Positions 18,304-25,933 of a stretch of DNA of 64,000 nucleotides are shown in pieces. The stretch is taken from the NCBI GenBank assembly GCA_040904765.1, contig JBBDST010000050.1:1-64000 (forward strand), given 5' to 3'. Position numbers and translations under genes: made by a program. The notes under the pieces are model-generated. The model worked only from the letters and a program-made list of their open reading frames with translations. It was not told where the DNA came from and ran no database searches. The first letter of the stretch is position 1; every line of letters begins with the position of its first letter. Source of the stretch: JBBDST01 sp040904765 (GTDB lineage Bacteria > Actinomycetota > Nitriliruptoria > Nitriliruptorales > Nitriliruptoraceae).

Positions 18304-18437
18304 GCGAGCAGCCACACGATGAGTGCCGACATTGCTAAGCCAACGGCACTGACTGCGAACGCAAGCGCGATGATGGCCGCGACGCCACGCGCCCGTTCAG
18401 TAAAAAATGCGCGGAGCGCATCGCGTTGGCTTTTCAT
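18300..18437 (-). CDS. 45-residue single-pass membrane peptide in the trk operon
   Basis: The frame begins MKSQRDALRAFF, continues TERARG and a hydrophobic helix VAAIIALAFAVSAVGLAMSA, and ends LIVWLLA. Its ATG overlaps the stop of the upstream trkA as ATGA and its stop overlaps the trkH ATG as ATGA, the tightest coupling possible at both ends. That double overlap is the main evidence for translation, together with the basic N-terminus followed by one membrane span. No known family is recognised. By position it could be an accessory subunit of TrkH, comparable to small single-span subunits such as KdpF, which is an analogy only. Confidence 0.7.
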   Translation of the reverse strand: MKSQRDALRAFFTERARGVAAIIALAFAVSAVGLAMSALIVWLLA

Positions 18438-19093
18438 TTGGTGTCAAGGAGGCGTTCACGTAACGCCTCCTGGTTTTCTGGTGTGGTGATGGCAATCACA
18501 TGGTCGCCTGGCAAAATTTCGGTACCACCGAACGGGATGATGGTTTCAGAACCGCGGAAGATCGTCACAAGCACCGTGTCGTTTGGCAACCTGAGGTGCT
18601 GCACTTGACGTGCAGTCAGCTCTGGCTTATCGGGAATGCGCACCTCAACGAGCTGCACACGTCCACCCCGAAGCGAAGTCAAACGGATCAGTTCACCAAC
18701 CGAAAATTCGTTCTCAATGAGTTCTGATATCAGCTGGGTGGACGACACCGGTTCGATACCTAACGCCGTAAAAATCTCGACGTTCTTTGGCGAATTCACC
18801 CGGCTGATGAGCCGCCGCACGCCATATTCGATCTGGGCAAGCTGGCAGGACACCAAATTGACGTCATCATCGTGGGTCGTAGCAACAAACACGTCAGCAC
18901 GATCCACATGGGCCTGCTCGAGGTAACGCAGATCGCAGGCGTCACCTTCAATGACAAGCACATCTGTATCAATTACGAGCTTTTCAAGCCGCTGCGCATA
19001 ACGCTCAATGACGGTGACTTCGTTGCCGCTTTGCGCCAAGTCACGTGCGATATACCGGCCAATCTGCCCGCCACCAATCAGGACGACATACAT
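18434..19093 (-). CDS. trkA: TrkA potassium channel regulatory protein
   Basis: Product of 219 residues: N-terminal RCK Rossmann domain with GGGQIGRYIARDLAQSG and the DACDLRYLEQAHVDRADVFV segment, then a TrkA-C domain (VQLVEVRIPDKPELTARQ to PGDHVIAITTPE). It binds NAD(H)/ATP and gates TrkH from the cytoplasm. It starts 4 bases after the stop of a second trkA gene and overlaps the peptide gene downstream. Paired TrkA genes of single RCK unit size are common where the proteobacterial double-length TrkA is absent. Confidence 0.92.
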   Translation of the reverse strand: MYVVLIGGGQIGRYIARDLAQSGNEVTVIERYAQRLEKLVIDTDVLVIEGDACDLRYLEQAHVDRADVFVATTHDDDVNLVSCQLAQIEYGVRRLISRVNSPKNVEIFTALGIEPVSSTQLISELIENEFSVGELIRLTSLRGGRVQLVEVRIPDKPELTARQVQHLRLPNDTVLVTIFRGSETIIPFGGTEILPGDHVIAITTPENQEALRERLLDTK

Positions 19094-19096
19094 CGT

Positions 19097-19774
19097 TTAC
19101 GCCCCCTGGCTCTCAACCGAAAACGGCGGTTTGACCAGCGGTGCAAGATGTTTCGCCGCATTGGGTTTCATCGCCGCAGTCACCACATCGGCCTGTTCCA
19201 GCCGATCTGAACCGTCAGGAATAAACACCCGCGAACCGCGACGGACCGCAGCAACCCGCAACAGCCCGTCACGTTCAAACTCGTTCACACTCAACGCATG
19301 CCCGCCCGTTGCGATAATCACGTCAACCATCATCACTTCACTATCCGCAAAATGCACATGCAACGGATACGAATGCTCCTCAAACTCGTTCAAAAACAGT
19401 TTCGCCAGCATCGCCGTAGACGAGATGTAACGCACCCCAAGTTTGCGATACACATCTTCACGTGTCGGGTTGAACAGCCGAGCGATCGTACGCGGCACCG
19501 CATACAGATGAGTCGCGATCTCGACCGCCATTAGATTGGCATTGTCTGAACGGGTCACCGCAATCAACGCATCAGCACCATCAATCCCGGCACGTTCCAG
19601 CACGTCTCGGTCAGTCAAGTCGCCAACGAGTGTCTCGCCGTTAAAAGTCGAACCAAGCGCGTCGAAACTCTGCTCGGACGTGTCAATGACAATTATGTCC
19701 GTTTCAGAATCGCGCGACAGCTGCCCTGCGATAGCGGCACCGAGCTGGCCACAGCCACCGATGATGATGTGCAC
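19097..19774 (-). CDS. trkA: TrkA potassium channel regulatory protein (first of two)
   Basis: Product of 225 residues with an RCK Rossmann fold beginning IIIGGCGQLGAAIAGQLS and GDLTDRDVLERAGIDGADAL, followed by a TrkA-C domain. GTG 19774 is preceded by AAAGGGG. It heads the operon trkA, trkA, peptide, trkH, OB-like protein. It differs clearly from the second TrkA copy, so the two probably form a hetero-oligomeric gating ring. The C-terminal tail (HLAPLVKPPFSVESQGA) is unique to this copy. Confidence 0.92.
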   Translation of the reverse strand: MHIIIGGCGQLGAAIAGQLSRDSETDIIVIDTSEQSFDALGSTFNGETLVGDLTDRDVLERAGIDGADALIAVTRSDNANLMAVEIATHLYAVPRTIARLFNPTREDVYRKLGVRYISSTAMLAKLFLNEFEEHSYPLHVHFADSEVMMVDVIIATGGHALSVNEFERDGLLRVAAVRRGSRVFIPDGSDRLEQADVVTAAMKPNAAKHLAPLVKPPFSVESQGA

Positions 19775-19857
19775 TTCGCCCCTTTAACTGCCGGCGATTC
19801 TTGGCGTAAAGCCAGCGGATAAACCCAAACCCTGCGCGTAAGTATGCCAAACGCGCG

Positions 19858-19885
19858 TTGAGCTACCGGTGATTCTCGGTACCCT
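19858..19885 (+). promoter_or_regulatory. ispH promoter, probably leaderless
   Basis: TTGAGC (19858-19863), a 16-base spacer and TACCCT (19880-19885) stand 6 bases before ATG 19892. No Shine-Dalgarno sequence precedes the start, as expected for a leaderless message. Confidence 0.55.
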
Positions 19886-19891
19886 GCCCGA

Positions 19892-20839
19892 ATGGCTCCC
19901 TCAACCTTACTCCTTGCTGCGCCGCGTGGCTTTTGTGCCGGTGTTGACCGGGCCGTGTTGATTGTCGAAAAGGCCCTAGAGGCCTATGGTGCCCCGGTGT
20001 ACGTCCGCCATGAAATCGTGCACAACACGCATGTCGTCGAGTCGTTACGCCGCAAAGGTGCCGTGTTTGTCGAAGACGAAACCGCCGTACCCAAAGATGC
20101 GGTGGTCGTGTTCTCTGCGCACGGCTCTCCACCTGAAGCGTTTGAAAACTCGCGTGCGCTCAACCACATCCTGATCGATGCGACCTGCCCGCTGGTCACC
20201 AAAGTGCATCATGAAGCACGCCGGTATGCGCGCGACGATGTTCAGATGGTGATGATCGGCCACGACGGACATCAAGAAGTGATCGGCACAATGGGGCAAG
20301 CCCAAGGCAGCATCACGCTGGTCGAAACCACCGACGATGTCGATGCGTTAACGCTTGACCCGGACAAGCCCGTGACTTACATCACCCAGACGACCCTGTC
20401 GATGGACGAAACGGCCGATGTCATCACCGCGTTAAACGCCCGCTTCCCGGGTCTTAAGCAACCAAAAAGTGACGACATCTGTTACGCCACCCAGAACCGT
20501 CAAGACGCCGTCAAAGTCTTAACCGGGCGGTGTGACGTCATTCTTGTCGTCGGTTCCCAAACGTCGTCAAACTCTAAACGGCTCGTTGAAGTGGCTCGCG
20601 ACCGGGGCGTTGTGGCCTACCTGATCGACGACGCATCCCAGATTGACCCGGCATGGGTCACCAACGCAGGCACCGTCGGTTTAACCTCCGGAGCAAGCGC
20701 TCCCGAATCGGTCGTGAACGAAGTGGTGGCCTGGTTCACCGCTAACGGAGTAACCACCGTCGACACGGTGATGGTGGTCGACGAAGACGTCGAGTTCAGT
20801 CTGCCGGCGAATCTGGCACGCAAACTTCAGGGTCGCTAG
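19892..20839 (+). CDS. ispH: 4-hydroxy-3-methylbut-2-enyl diphosphate reductase
   Basis: Product of 315 residues with the three 4Fe-4S ligands in PRGFCAGVDRA, DATCPLVTKVH and DDICYATQNRQ, plus HEIVHN, the SSNSKRLVEVA phosphate site and LTSGASAPE. It makes IPP and DMAPP in the last step of the MEP pathway. The nearby Z-isoprenyl synthase uses that product. ATG 19892 lies 6 bases after a TACCCT box and lacks a Shine-Dalgarno site. The last 44 bases overlap the convergent RNase D gene. Confidence 0.97.
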   Translation: MAPSTLLLAAPRGFCAGVDRAVLIVEKALEAYGAPVYVRHEIVHNTHVVESLRRKGAVFVEDETAVPKDAVVVFSAHGSPPEAFENSRALNHILIDATCPLVTKVHHEARRYARDDVQMVMIGHDGHQEVIGTMGQAQGSITLVETTDDVDALTLDPDKPVTYITQTTLSMDETADVITALNARFPGLKQPKSDDICYATQNRQDAVKVLTGRCDVILVVGSQTSSNSKRLVEVARDRGVVAYLIDDASQIDPAWVTNAGTVGLTSGASAPESVVNEVVAWFTANGVTTVDTVMVVDEDVEFSLPANLARKLQGR

Positions 20840-21935
20840 CCGCAGCCGTGTTGTACGCATCCCACAACACGTCAGCTAAAAGCGGTGTACGCCACCCGTC
20901 AAGACCTGCCTGAACAAGAATCTGTTCGCCGCTTGACACCGGCAGAGAAAGCGCATGTCGTAACGCACCTGCTGGAGCAAGCATGCCGGCATCAATCCCA
21001 AGTTCTTTGGCGACTGCACTGCGAGCATGTTTCAACCCATCATGCACCGTTTCGTCAATGACGATGCGTGACGGGTCACGGATCGCCGGCGGACTGGCTA
21101 GGCCAAGTTTCAGCGCTTCAAACAGTTCGGGCGCAAACTTTCGGGTGACACTTCTGGCCGGCAACATTTTGTTCAATGCCGCGGCCGTGTCTGGTTGGCT
21201 GCGTGCCAGACGTAACAGCACATCGTTGTGCAACAAATAATTGGGCGCGATGTCGTGTTGGCGGGCGTGCGCCTCGCGGGCCTCCCACAAAGCATTCAAC
21301 ACGGCGCGTTCTTGCGGGTTCAAGCCGCCCGCTCCACGCAGTTTTTTGACACTGCGCGAACGATTCAACGCACGGTCATTTACCCGTTCGCGTTCTTCGA
21401 TATACCAGTCGAACCGGCCAGCTTGCTGCAGTTCGCCGTGCAACATCGCCCACAAGCGAGGCAGGTGAATCACGTCGCTCGCCGCATACGCCAGCATCGC
21501 ATCAGACAACGGGCGTTTGGCCCAGTCCGCCCGTTGGAACCGGTCCTTATCGGGCGTGTCGACCCCAAGCAGGTCGTTGAGCAATGCCCCAAGGCCGATC
21601 GGAAGACCAAGGAGTGCGGCTGCAACCGCCGTGTCCTCACACACCCCAAGGGTGATCCCTTTGGCGCTTAACGGCTCGCGGTCATTTTCACCCGCATGCA
21701 GCACAACCGTTGCTCGGGTCGAAACAAACTCGTTCACCGGATCGAATGCATGCACCTGCAGGCTGTCGATCAACACACAGTCAGTTGAACTGCCAATCTG
21801 AATGAGCGCCGGATAACGAAAATACTGCTGCGAGTCGGCACGCTCAACATCAATGCCGATTACCGGTTCATCAACTCGCGCAAGTTCGTTCGCGAGGACC
21901 TCATCGCGGTCCACCAGTTGAAACGACGCTGCCAT
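20796..21935 (-). CDS. rnd: Ribonuclease D-like 3'-5' exonuclease
   Basis: Product of 379 residues. DEDDy positions are readable as GIDVERADS (D and E), HAGENDREPL (D) and YAASDVIHLPRLW (Y and D). An HRDC-type helical domain follows (NPQERAVLNALWEAREAHAR, IAPNYLLHNDVLLRLA), so the order is exonuclease then HRDC as in RNase D. It trims 3' ends of tRNA and other stable RNA precursors. ATG 21935 lies close to the divergent deacetylase gene. The third acidic motif is less typical (ENDRE), so activity should not be taken as certain. Confidence 0.88.
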   Translation of the reverse strand: MAASFQLVDRDEVLANELARVDEPVIGIDVERADSQQYFRYPALIQIGSSTDCVLIDSLQVHAFDPVNEFVSTRATVVLHAGENDREPLSAKGITLGVCEDTAVAAALLGLPIGLGALLNDLLGVDTPDKDRFQRADWAKRPLSDAMLAYAASDVIHLPRLWAMLHGELQQAGRFDWYIEERERVNDRALNRSRSVKKLRGAGGLNPQERAVLNALWEAREAHARQHDIAPNYLLHNDVLLRLARSQPDTAAALNKMLPARSVTRKFAPELFEALKLGLASPPAIRDPSRIVIDETVHDGLKHARSAVAKELGIDAGMLAPAGALRHALSLPVSSGEQILVQAGLDGWRTPLLADVLWDAYNTAAASDPEVCVPDSPAD

Positions 21936-22013
21936 ACGCTACTTGTCACTCGGCACTCGCCGGCAGGCTACCGGCTTGGCGTAAAGCAGTCTTGGAGGAT
22001 GAAGGATTCGTTG

Positions 22014-22841
22014 ATGGCGTTCACGTTGATGTGTGTACATCCACACCCAGACGATGAAACACTGGCCTGTGGTGGTGTGCTTGCGTTAGCGGCTGCAGCA
22101 GGCCACCGCACGGTGGTTGTGACCTGCACCGGTGGGGAAGAAGGCGAAAATCTTGGCGGTGTTCCGCTCGACGGACAAACGCTCAGTCACGTGCGGCGTG
22201 AAGAACTAGACGCAGCGCTGGCCGTACTGTCGGTGACGGCCCACCATTGGCTTGGCTATCGAGATTCTGGTATGGCCGGGACCGCCGCAAACAGCCACCC
22301 GGACGCGTTTGCTTCGGCGTCAACGGGTGATGCAGCGCGGCTTTTGGCAGAACTCATCCGTCGCGAACGCCCCGATGTGATCGTGAGTGATAACGCTGAT
22401 GGCACTTACGGGCATCCAGATCATGTCAAAGCCTTCACCGTGACCCGTGAGGCGTGTGTGCTGGCTGCAGATGCGCAAGCGCCGATCGAGGCTGAGCCGT
22501 GGGACATTCCCAAACGCTATGTTCATACGATCAGCTACAGCCGGATCGCGACCTTAAGTCAAGCCCTAGAGGCACGCGGCCTCGCGTCACCGTTTCCGGC
22601 CTCAAACGTGGCAATCGGTACTGATGATGCGCGTATCACTACCCGGGTTGACGTTGCCGGTGTGCGCAAACTGAAACGGGCAGCTCTGGCCTGTCATGCC
22701 TCACAGGTCGGCCCAGACTCGTTTTTCTTCAACGTCCCAGAACCGTATGCGTCCCTACTGTTTGACGTGGAAGAATTTCGGCTCCTTGATGCAGCGAACC
22801 AATCTGGTGAGCAGGACCTCTTTGGTGGTTTAGGTACGTAA
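22014..22841 (+). CDS. MshB-like LmbE/PIG-L deacetylase
   Basis: Product of about 275 residues. The zinc motif HPHPDDETLACGG and TGGEEGENLGG are those of GlcNAc-Ins deacetylase MshB, which removes acetate in mycothiol synthesis; TYGHPDHVKAF supplies the later histidine ligand. AAGGA at 22002-22006 places the start at ATG 22014; ATG 21999 is possible. A second, Mca-like member lies at 51137, and inositol synthase at 876, so a mycothiol pathway is probable. A different LmbE substrate cannot be excluded. Confidence 0.82.
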   Translation: MAFTLMCVHPHPDDETLACGGVLALAAAAGHRTVVVTCTGGEEGENLGGVPLDGQTLSHVRREELDAALAVLSVTAHHWLGYRDSGMAGTAANSHPDAFASASTGDAARLLAELIRRERPDVIVSDNADGTYGHPDHVKAFTVTREACVLAADAQAPIEAEPWDIPKRYVHTISYSRIATLSQALEARGLASPFPASNVAIGTDDARITTRVDVAGVRKLKRAALACHASQVGPDSFFFNVPEPYASLLFDVEEFRLLDAANQSGEQDLFGGLGT

Positions 22842-22931
22842 GTTTACAAAACGGGTCGTGTCAGTTCACACTCGCGTATGCCCGTACGCTCTAGGCTTGC
22901 ACATGTCATACAGCAACCCAAAGGGGACAGT

Positions 22932-24362
22932 TTGCGCCGGGTCAAAATCGTTGCCACGCTAGGGCCTGCGCTTGATGATGAAGATCTCCTGCGTGATGCC
23001 ATCGCCGCTGGAATTGACGTGTTGCGGTTGAATTTTTCCCACGGCGACAAAGAAGATCACAAGCGCCGTCTTGACTTGGCTCGTTCGTTAGCTCGCGACA
23101 TGGGCCGCGAAATTTCAAGCTTTGGCGATTTGCAAGGCCCCAAAATTCGTTTAGGCATGCTGCCAGCCTCCGGAGTGGAACTGATCGACGGTTCCGAAGT
23201 GATCTTGTTGTCTGGGGTTGAACACGTGCCAGCCGAAGCAGACGGCGGGCCGGTGATCTTGCCGGTCGTTTACGAGATGCTGGCCCAAGACGTCTCGCCC
23301 GGTTCGATGGTTCTCATTGACGACGGACTGATCCGCCTTGTAGTACACGAAATTGATGGGCCTCGTGTCCACACTCGAGTGATTTCAGGCGGGCTGGTAT
23401 CAAGCCGCAAAGGCGTGAACTTGCCGGGCGTCAAAGTGTCTGCGACAAGCCTCACTTCAAAAGACCGCCACGATCTGCAAACCATGATCGACATTGGCGT
23501 CGACTGGGTTGCCCTGTCATTCGTACGCACCCCAGAAGACATTACAACGGTCCGTCAACTGATCAACGAATGCGGCGGTCAGCAGCCGATCATCGCCAAA
23601 CTTGAACGTCCCGAAGCCGTCGAAAATCTGGAAGCCATTCTTCACGTGACTGACGCCGTCATGGTTGCGCGCGGTGATCTTGGCGTAGAGATCGGACCAG
23701 AACAGGTGCCGGCTATCCAGAAAGAAATTATCGACTTGGCAAACCGCTATTCACGCCCGGTAATTACTGCCACTGAAATGCTCGAATCGATGGTGCGAAG
23801 CCCACGGCCAACCCGCGCCGAAGCATCCGATGTCGCCAACGCCGTGTTTGACGGCACCGATGCGGTAATGCTGTCAGCCGAAACCGCAACGGGACGTTTC
23901 CCGGTGCAGGCGGTGCGCACCATGGCTGAAATTGTCACGGTTGCCGAATCGGCACCGCACCGCATCAGCCCCCGTCAACCGGACCCGTCCTCGACCGAAT
24001 CGGTCGTAGCAAAAGCTTCCATTCAGGTCGCAAACGACGTCAATGCCAAAGCGATCCTCGTGTTTAGCTTCTCGGGACGATCCATCCAACTGGTGTCAAA
24101 ATTTCGTCCCAAACAGCCGCTCATTGGTTTCACCAGCGAAGAAGCAACGTTAGGTCGTTTGCCGCTGATGTGGGGTGTGACTGGCCGGCGCGCCATTGCC
24201 GCCGACCAATCGCTCGCACTGATCATGGCTGCTGATGAGGTATGTATGCGCGAGGGCTATGGCGAACGTGGAGATCCGGTCGTGATCGTCTCAGGTATCC
24301 CTGGCGGCCACGGGGGAACCAACCGCGTCATGGTGCACCGTTTGGGAGAGATTCCTGTGTGA
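22932..24362 (+). CDS. pyk: Pyruvate kinase
   Basis: Product of 476 residues. The N-terminal RRVKIVATLGPALDDEDLL, FGDLQGPKIRLG, the active-site segment PIIAKLERPEAVENL, ARGDLGVEIG and ITATEMLESMVRSPRPTRAE are diagnostic. It makes pyruvate and ATP from phosphoenolpyruvate. TTG 22932 is chosen because AAGGGGA (22921-22927) precedes it and the family starts at this RRVKIV position; ATG 22878 would add an 18-residue extension without similarity. Its end overlaps the convergent Ppx-Nudix gene by 35 bases. Confidence 0.95.
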   Translation: MRRVKIVATLGPALDDEDLLRDAIAAGIDVLRLNFSHGDKEDHKRRLDLARSLARDMGREISSFGDLQGPKIRLGMLPASGVELIDGSEVILLSGVEHVPAEADGGPVILPVVYEMLAQDVSPGSMVLIDDGLIRLVVHEIDGPRVHTRVISGGLVSSRKGVNLPGVKVSATSLTSKDRHDLQTMIDIGVDWVALSFVRTPEDITTVRQLINECGGQQPIIAKLERPEAVENLEAILHVTDAVMVARGDLGVEIGPEQVPAIQKEIIDLANRYSRPVITATEMLESMVRSPRPTRAEASDVANAVFDGTDAVMLSAETATGRFPVQAVRTMAEIVTVAESAPHRISPRQPDPSSTESVVAKASIQVANDVNAKAILVFSFSGRSIQLVSKFRPKQPLIGFTSEEATLGRLPLMWGVTGRRAIAADQSLALIMAADEVCMREGYGERGDPVVIVSGIPGGHGGTNRVMVHRLGEIPV

Positions 24363-25923
24363 ACAGCCCCTGAACGCGCTCAGCCAAATCTGGCGGGGCG
24401 ATCACCTCACGTTCACGTACCAGCTCCTCGAAACTAAACGCCCGCACCTGGGATATTCCGGCATCGTTGAGGGGGGCATCACCGGCGACAAACGTGCCAT
24501 CTAAATCGGCGGCAAGCCATGTTTCATGCTGAGTCAGCCACACGCCACGAAACGCAAATTTGGCGGTGCGAGTAAACAGGGGCGCACCCACCAGCACTGC
24601 CACGCCAAGTTCTTCTTGAACTTCACGACGTACCGTCTCGGTTGGTGTTTCGTCACCAACTTGCCCGCCACCTGGTGCAGTCCAGACGGTGACTTCCGGC
24701 TCAGGATGATGGGCCACGAGCAGCAGCTGATTGTTTGTAACAATCACTGCGCGGGCCGCATGGCGCACTACCGGCTTGTCCTTTGTACCCAGTGCTGGTT
24801 CGGCCGGACGGCTCGGATGGGCCGGAATGACCTTTGATGCCAGAATCATGGCCACATCGATGATGTGAAGTGCCCCATGACGGTCGATAACGAGTGCCAT
24901 GTCGTCATCAAATGCCGCTAAACGCCCCACAACGTCTGTTGGGATCGTGCCGCGCGTTTCGTCTGTAACCAGATGCCGAATCGATACGCGTGAGCCGATT
25001 GCGTCGGGGCCAACATGGCGCCTGTAGGCGTGCCTGAGCGTGCGAATCTGTGGTCGACGGGGTTCACGTAGCACCCCTTCACGTAGCCCAGAGTCATTGA
25101 CGGTAAACGTTTTAATGCCGTAGTGGGTGAGCACTGTGTGCCAAATGAGTGCGGCAACATGCAGATGATCGACTCGACGACGCCGCATCCCGGCAACCGC
25201 CAGACGTTTCTTCATCGGTGCGACAATGAGCATGTCGGCAACTTTGCCAAGCGCCTTGGTGGTGTGAGGTTGGTCAGCAGCATCAAGAATGCGGGCAAGT
25301 GCGCGGATAGACCCGCCAATTAAGGTCACGTCTTTGGTGATTTCGGGCGTGATCGACGCAAGTTGGGTCATAACAGCGGCAGTAATTGCCTTGAGGTCTT
25401 GCGGTTCAAGCGGGTCGTTTGTGACGTGCGGCATAAATCGGCTTACACCGATTGGAACCGACGACACGATCGCGTCTTGAGCTGTTATGCCGGTGATGAT
25501 TTCCATTGATCCGCCACCCAAATCGATCACCGTGTGTTTGGTTGCAAGGTTCGTGTTGCGTGAACTCACCCCGTGAAACGCATACTTACCTTCAGTACTC
25601 GGGGCGAGCACGGTGACGTTCACACCGGTCGCACGCGCGATTTCTGACACGATGACATCCCGGTTGTCGGCGTCACGAATGGCCGCAGTGGCCACGATTC
25701 GGATCACTTTCGCGTCAAGTTTTTTGGCGGTGGTCACAAAGGTTTGCGCTGTGGCAACTACCCGTTCAAGCACACGAGGGCGAAGCATCCCATAGGAGGC
25801 AACTTCACGACCTAAATGCAGCATGACCCGTTTGCGTAACACCGGATTCAGCGAGGTTTCATCGACGTCGGCGATGAGCAGATGAAACGAGTTGCTGCCC
25901 AGATCAATCACAGCTTTACGCAC
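24328..25923 (-). CDS. Ppx/GppA exopolyphosphatase fused to SH3-like and Nudix domains
   Basis: Product of 531 residues in three parts. Residues 1-300 are a Ppx/GppA phosphatase (VIDLGSNSFHLLIADV, VIDLGGGSMEIITG, NDSGLREGVL). Residues about 310-370 resemble the SH3-like domain of Rv0428c-type proteins (GSRVSIRHLVTD, VVGRLAAFDDDMALV). Residues about 385-515 are a Nudix hydrolase whose box at about 418-441 fits GX5EX7REUXEEXGU exactly. The gene follows ppk1 by 10 bases in the same operon. Expected roles are hydrolysis of polyphosphate or pppGpp plus a nucleotide-type substrate. A fusion of this kind is unusual; the frame is continuous without any sign of an error. Confidence 0.9.
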   Translation of the reverse strand: MRKAVIDLGSNSFHLLIADVDETSLNPVLRKRVMLHLGREVASYGMLRPRVLERVVATAQTFVTTAKKLDAKVIRIVATAAIRDADNRDVIVSEIARATGVNVTVLAPSTEGKYAFHGVSSRNTNLATKHTVIDLGGGSMEIITGITAQDAIVSSVPIGVSRFMPHVTNDPLEPQDLKAITAAVMTQLASITPEITKDVTLIGGSIRALARILDAADQPHTTKALGKVADMLIVAPMKKRLAVAGMRRRRVDHLHVAALIWHTVLTHYGIKTFTVNDSGLREGVLREPRRPQIRTLRHAYRRHVGPDAIGSRVSIRHLVTDETRGTIPTDVVGRLAAFDDDMALVIDRHGALHIIDVAMILASKVIPAHPSRPAEPALGTKDKPVVRHAARAVIVTNNQLLLVAHHPEPEVTVWTAPGGGQVGDETPTETVRREVQEELGVAVLVGAPLFTRTAKFAFRGVWLTQHETWLAADLDGTFVAGDAPLNDAGISQVRAFSFEELVREREVIAPPDLAERVQGLFTQESLPNGAP

Positions 25924-25933
25924 GAACTCGCCC

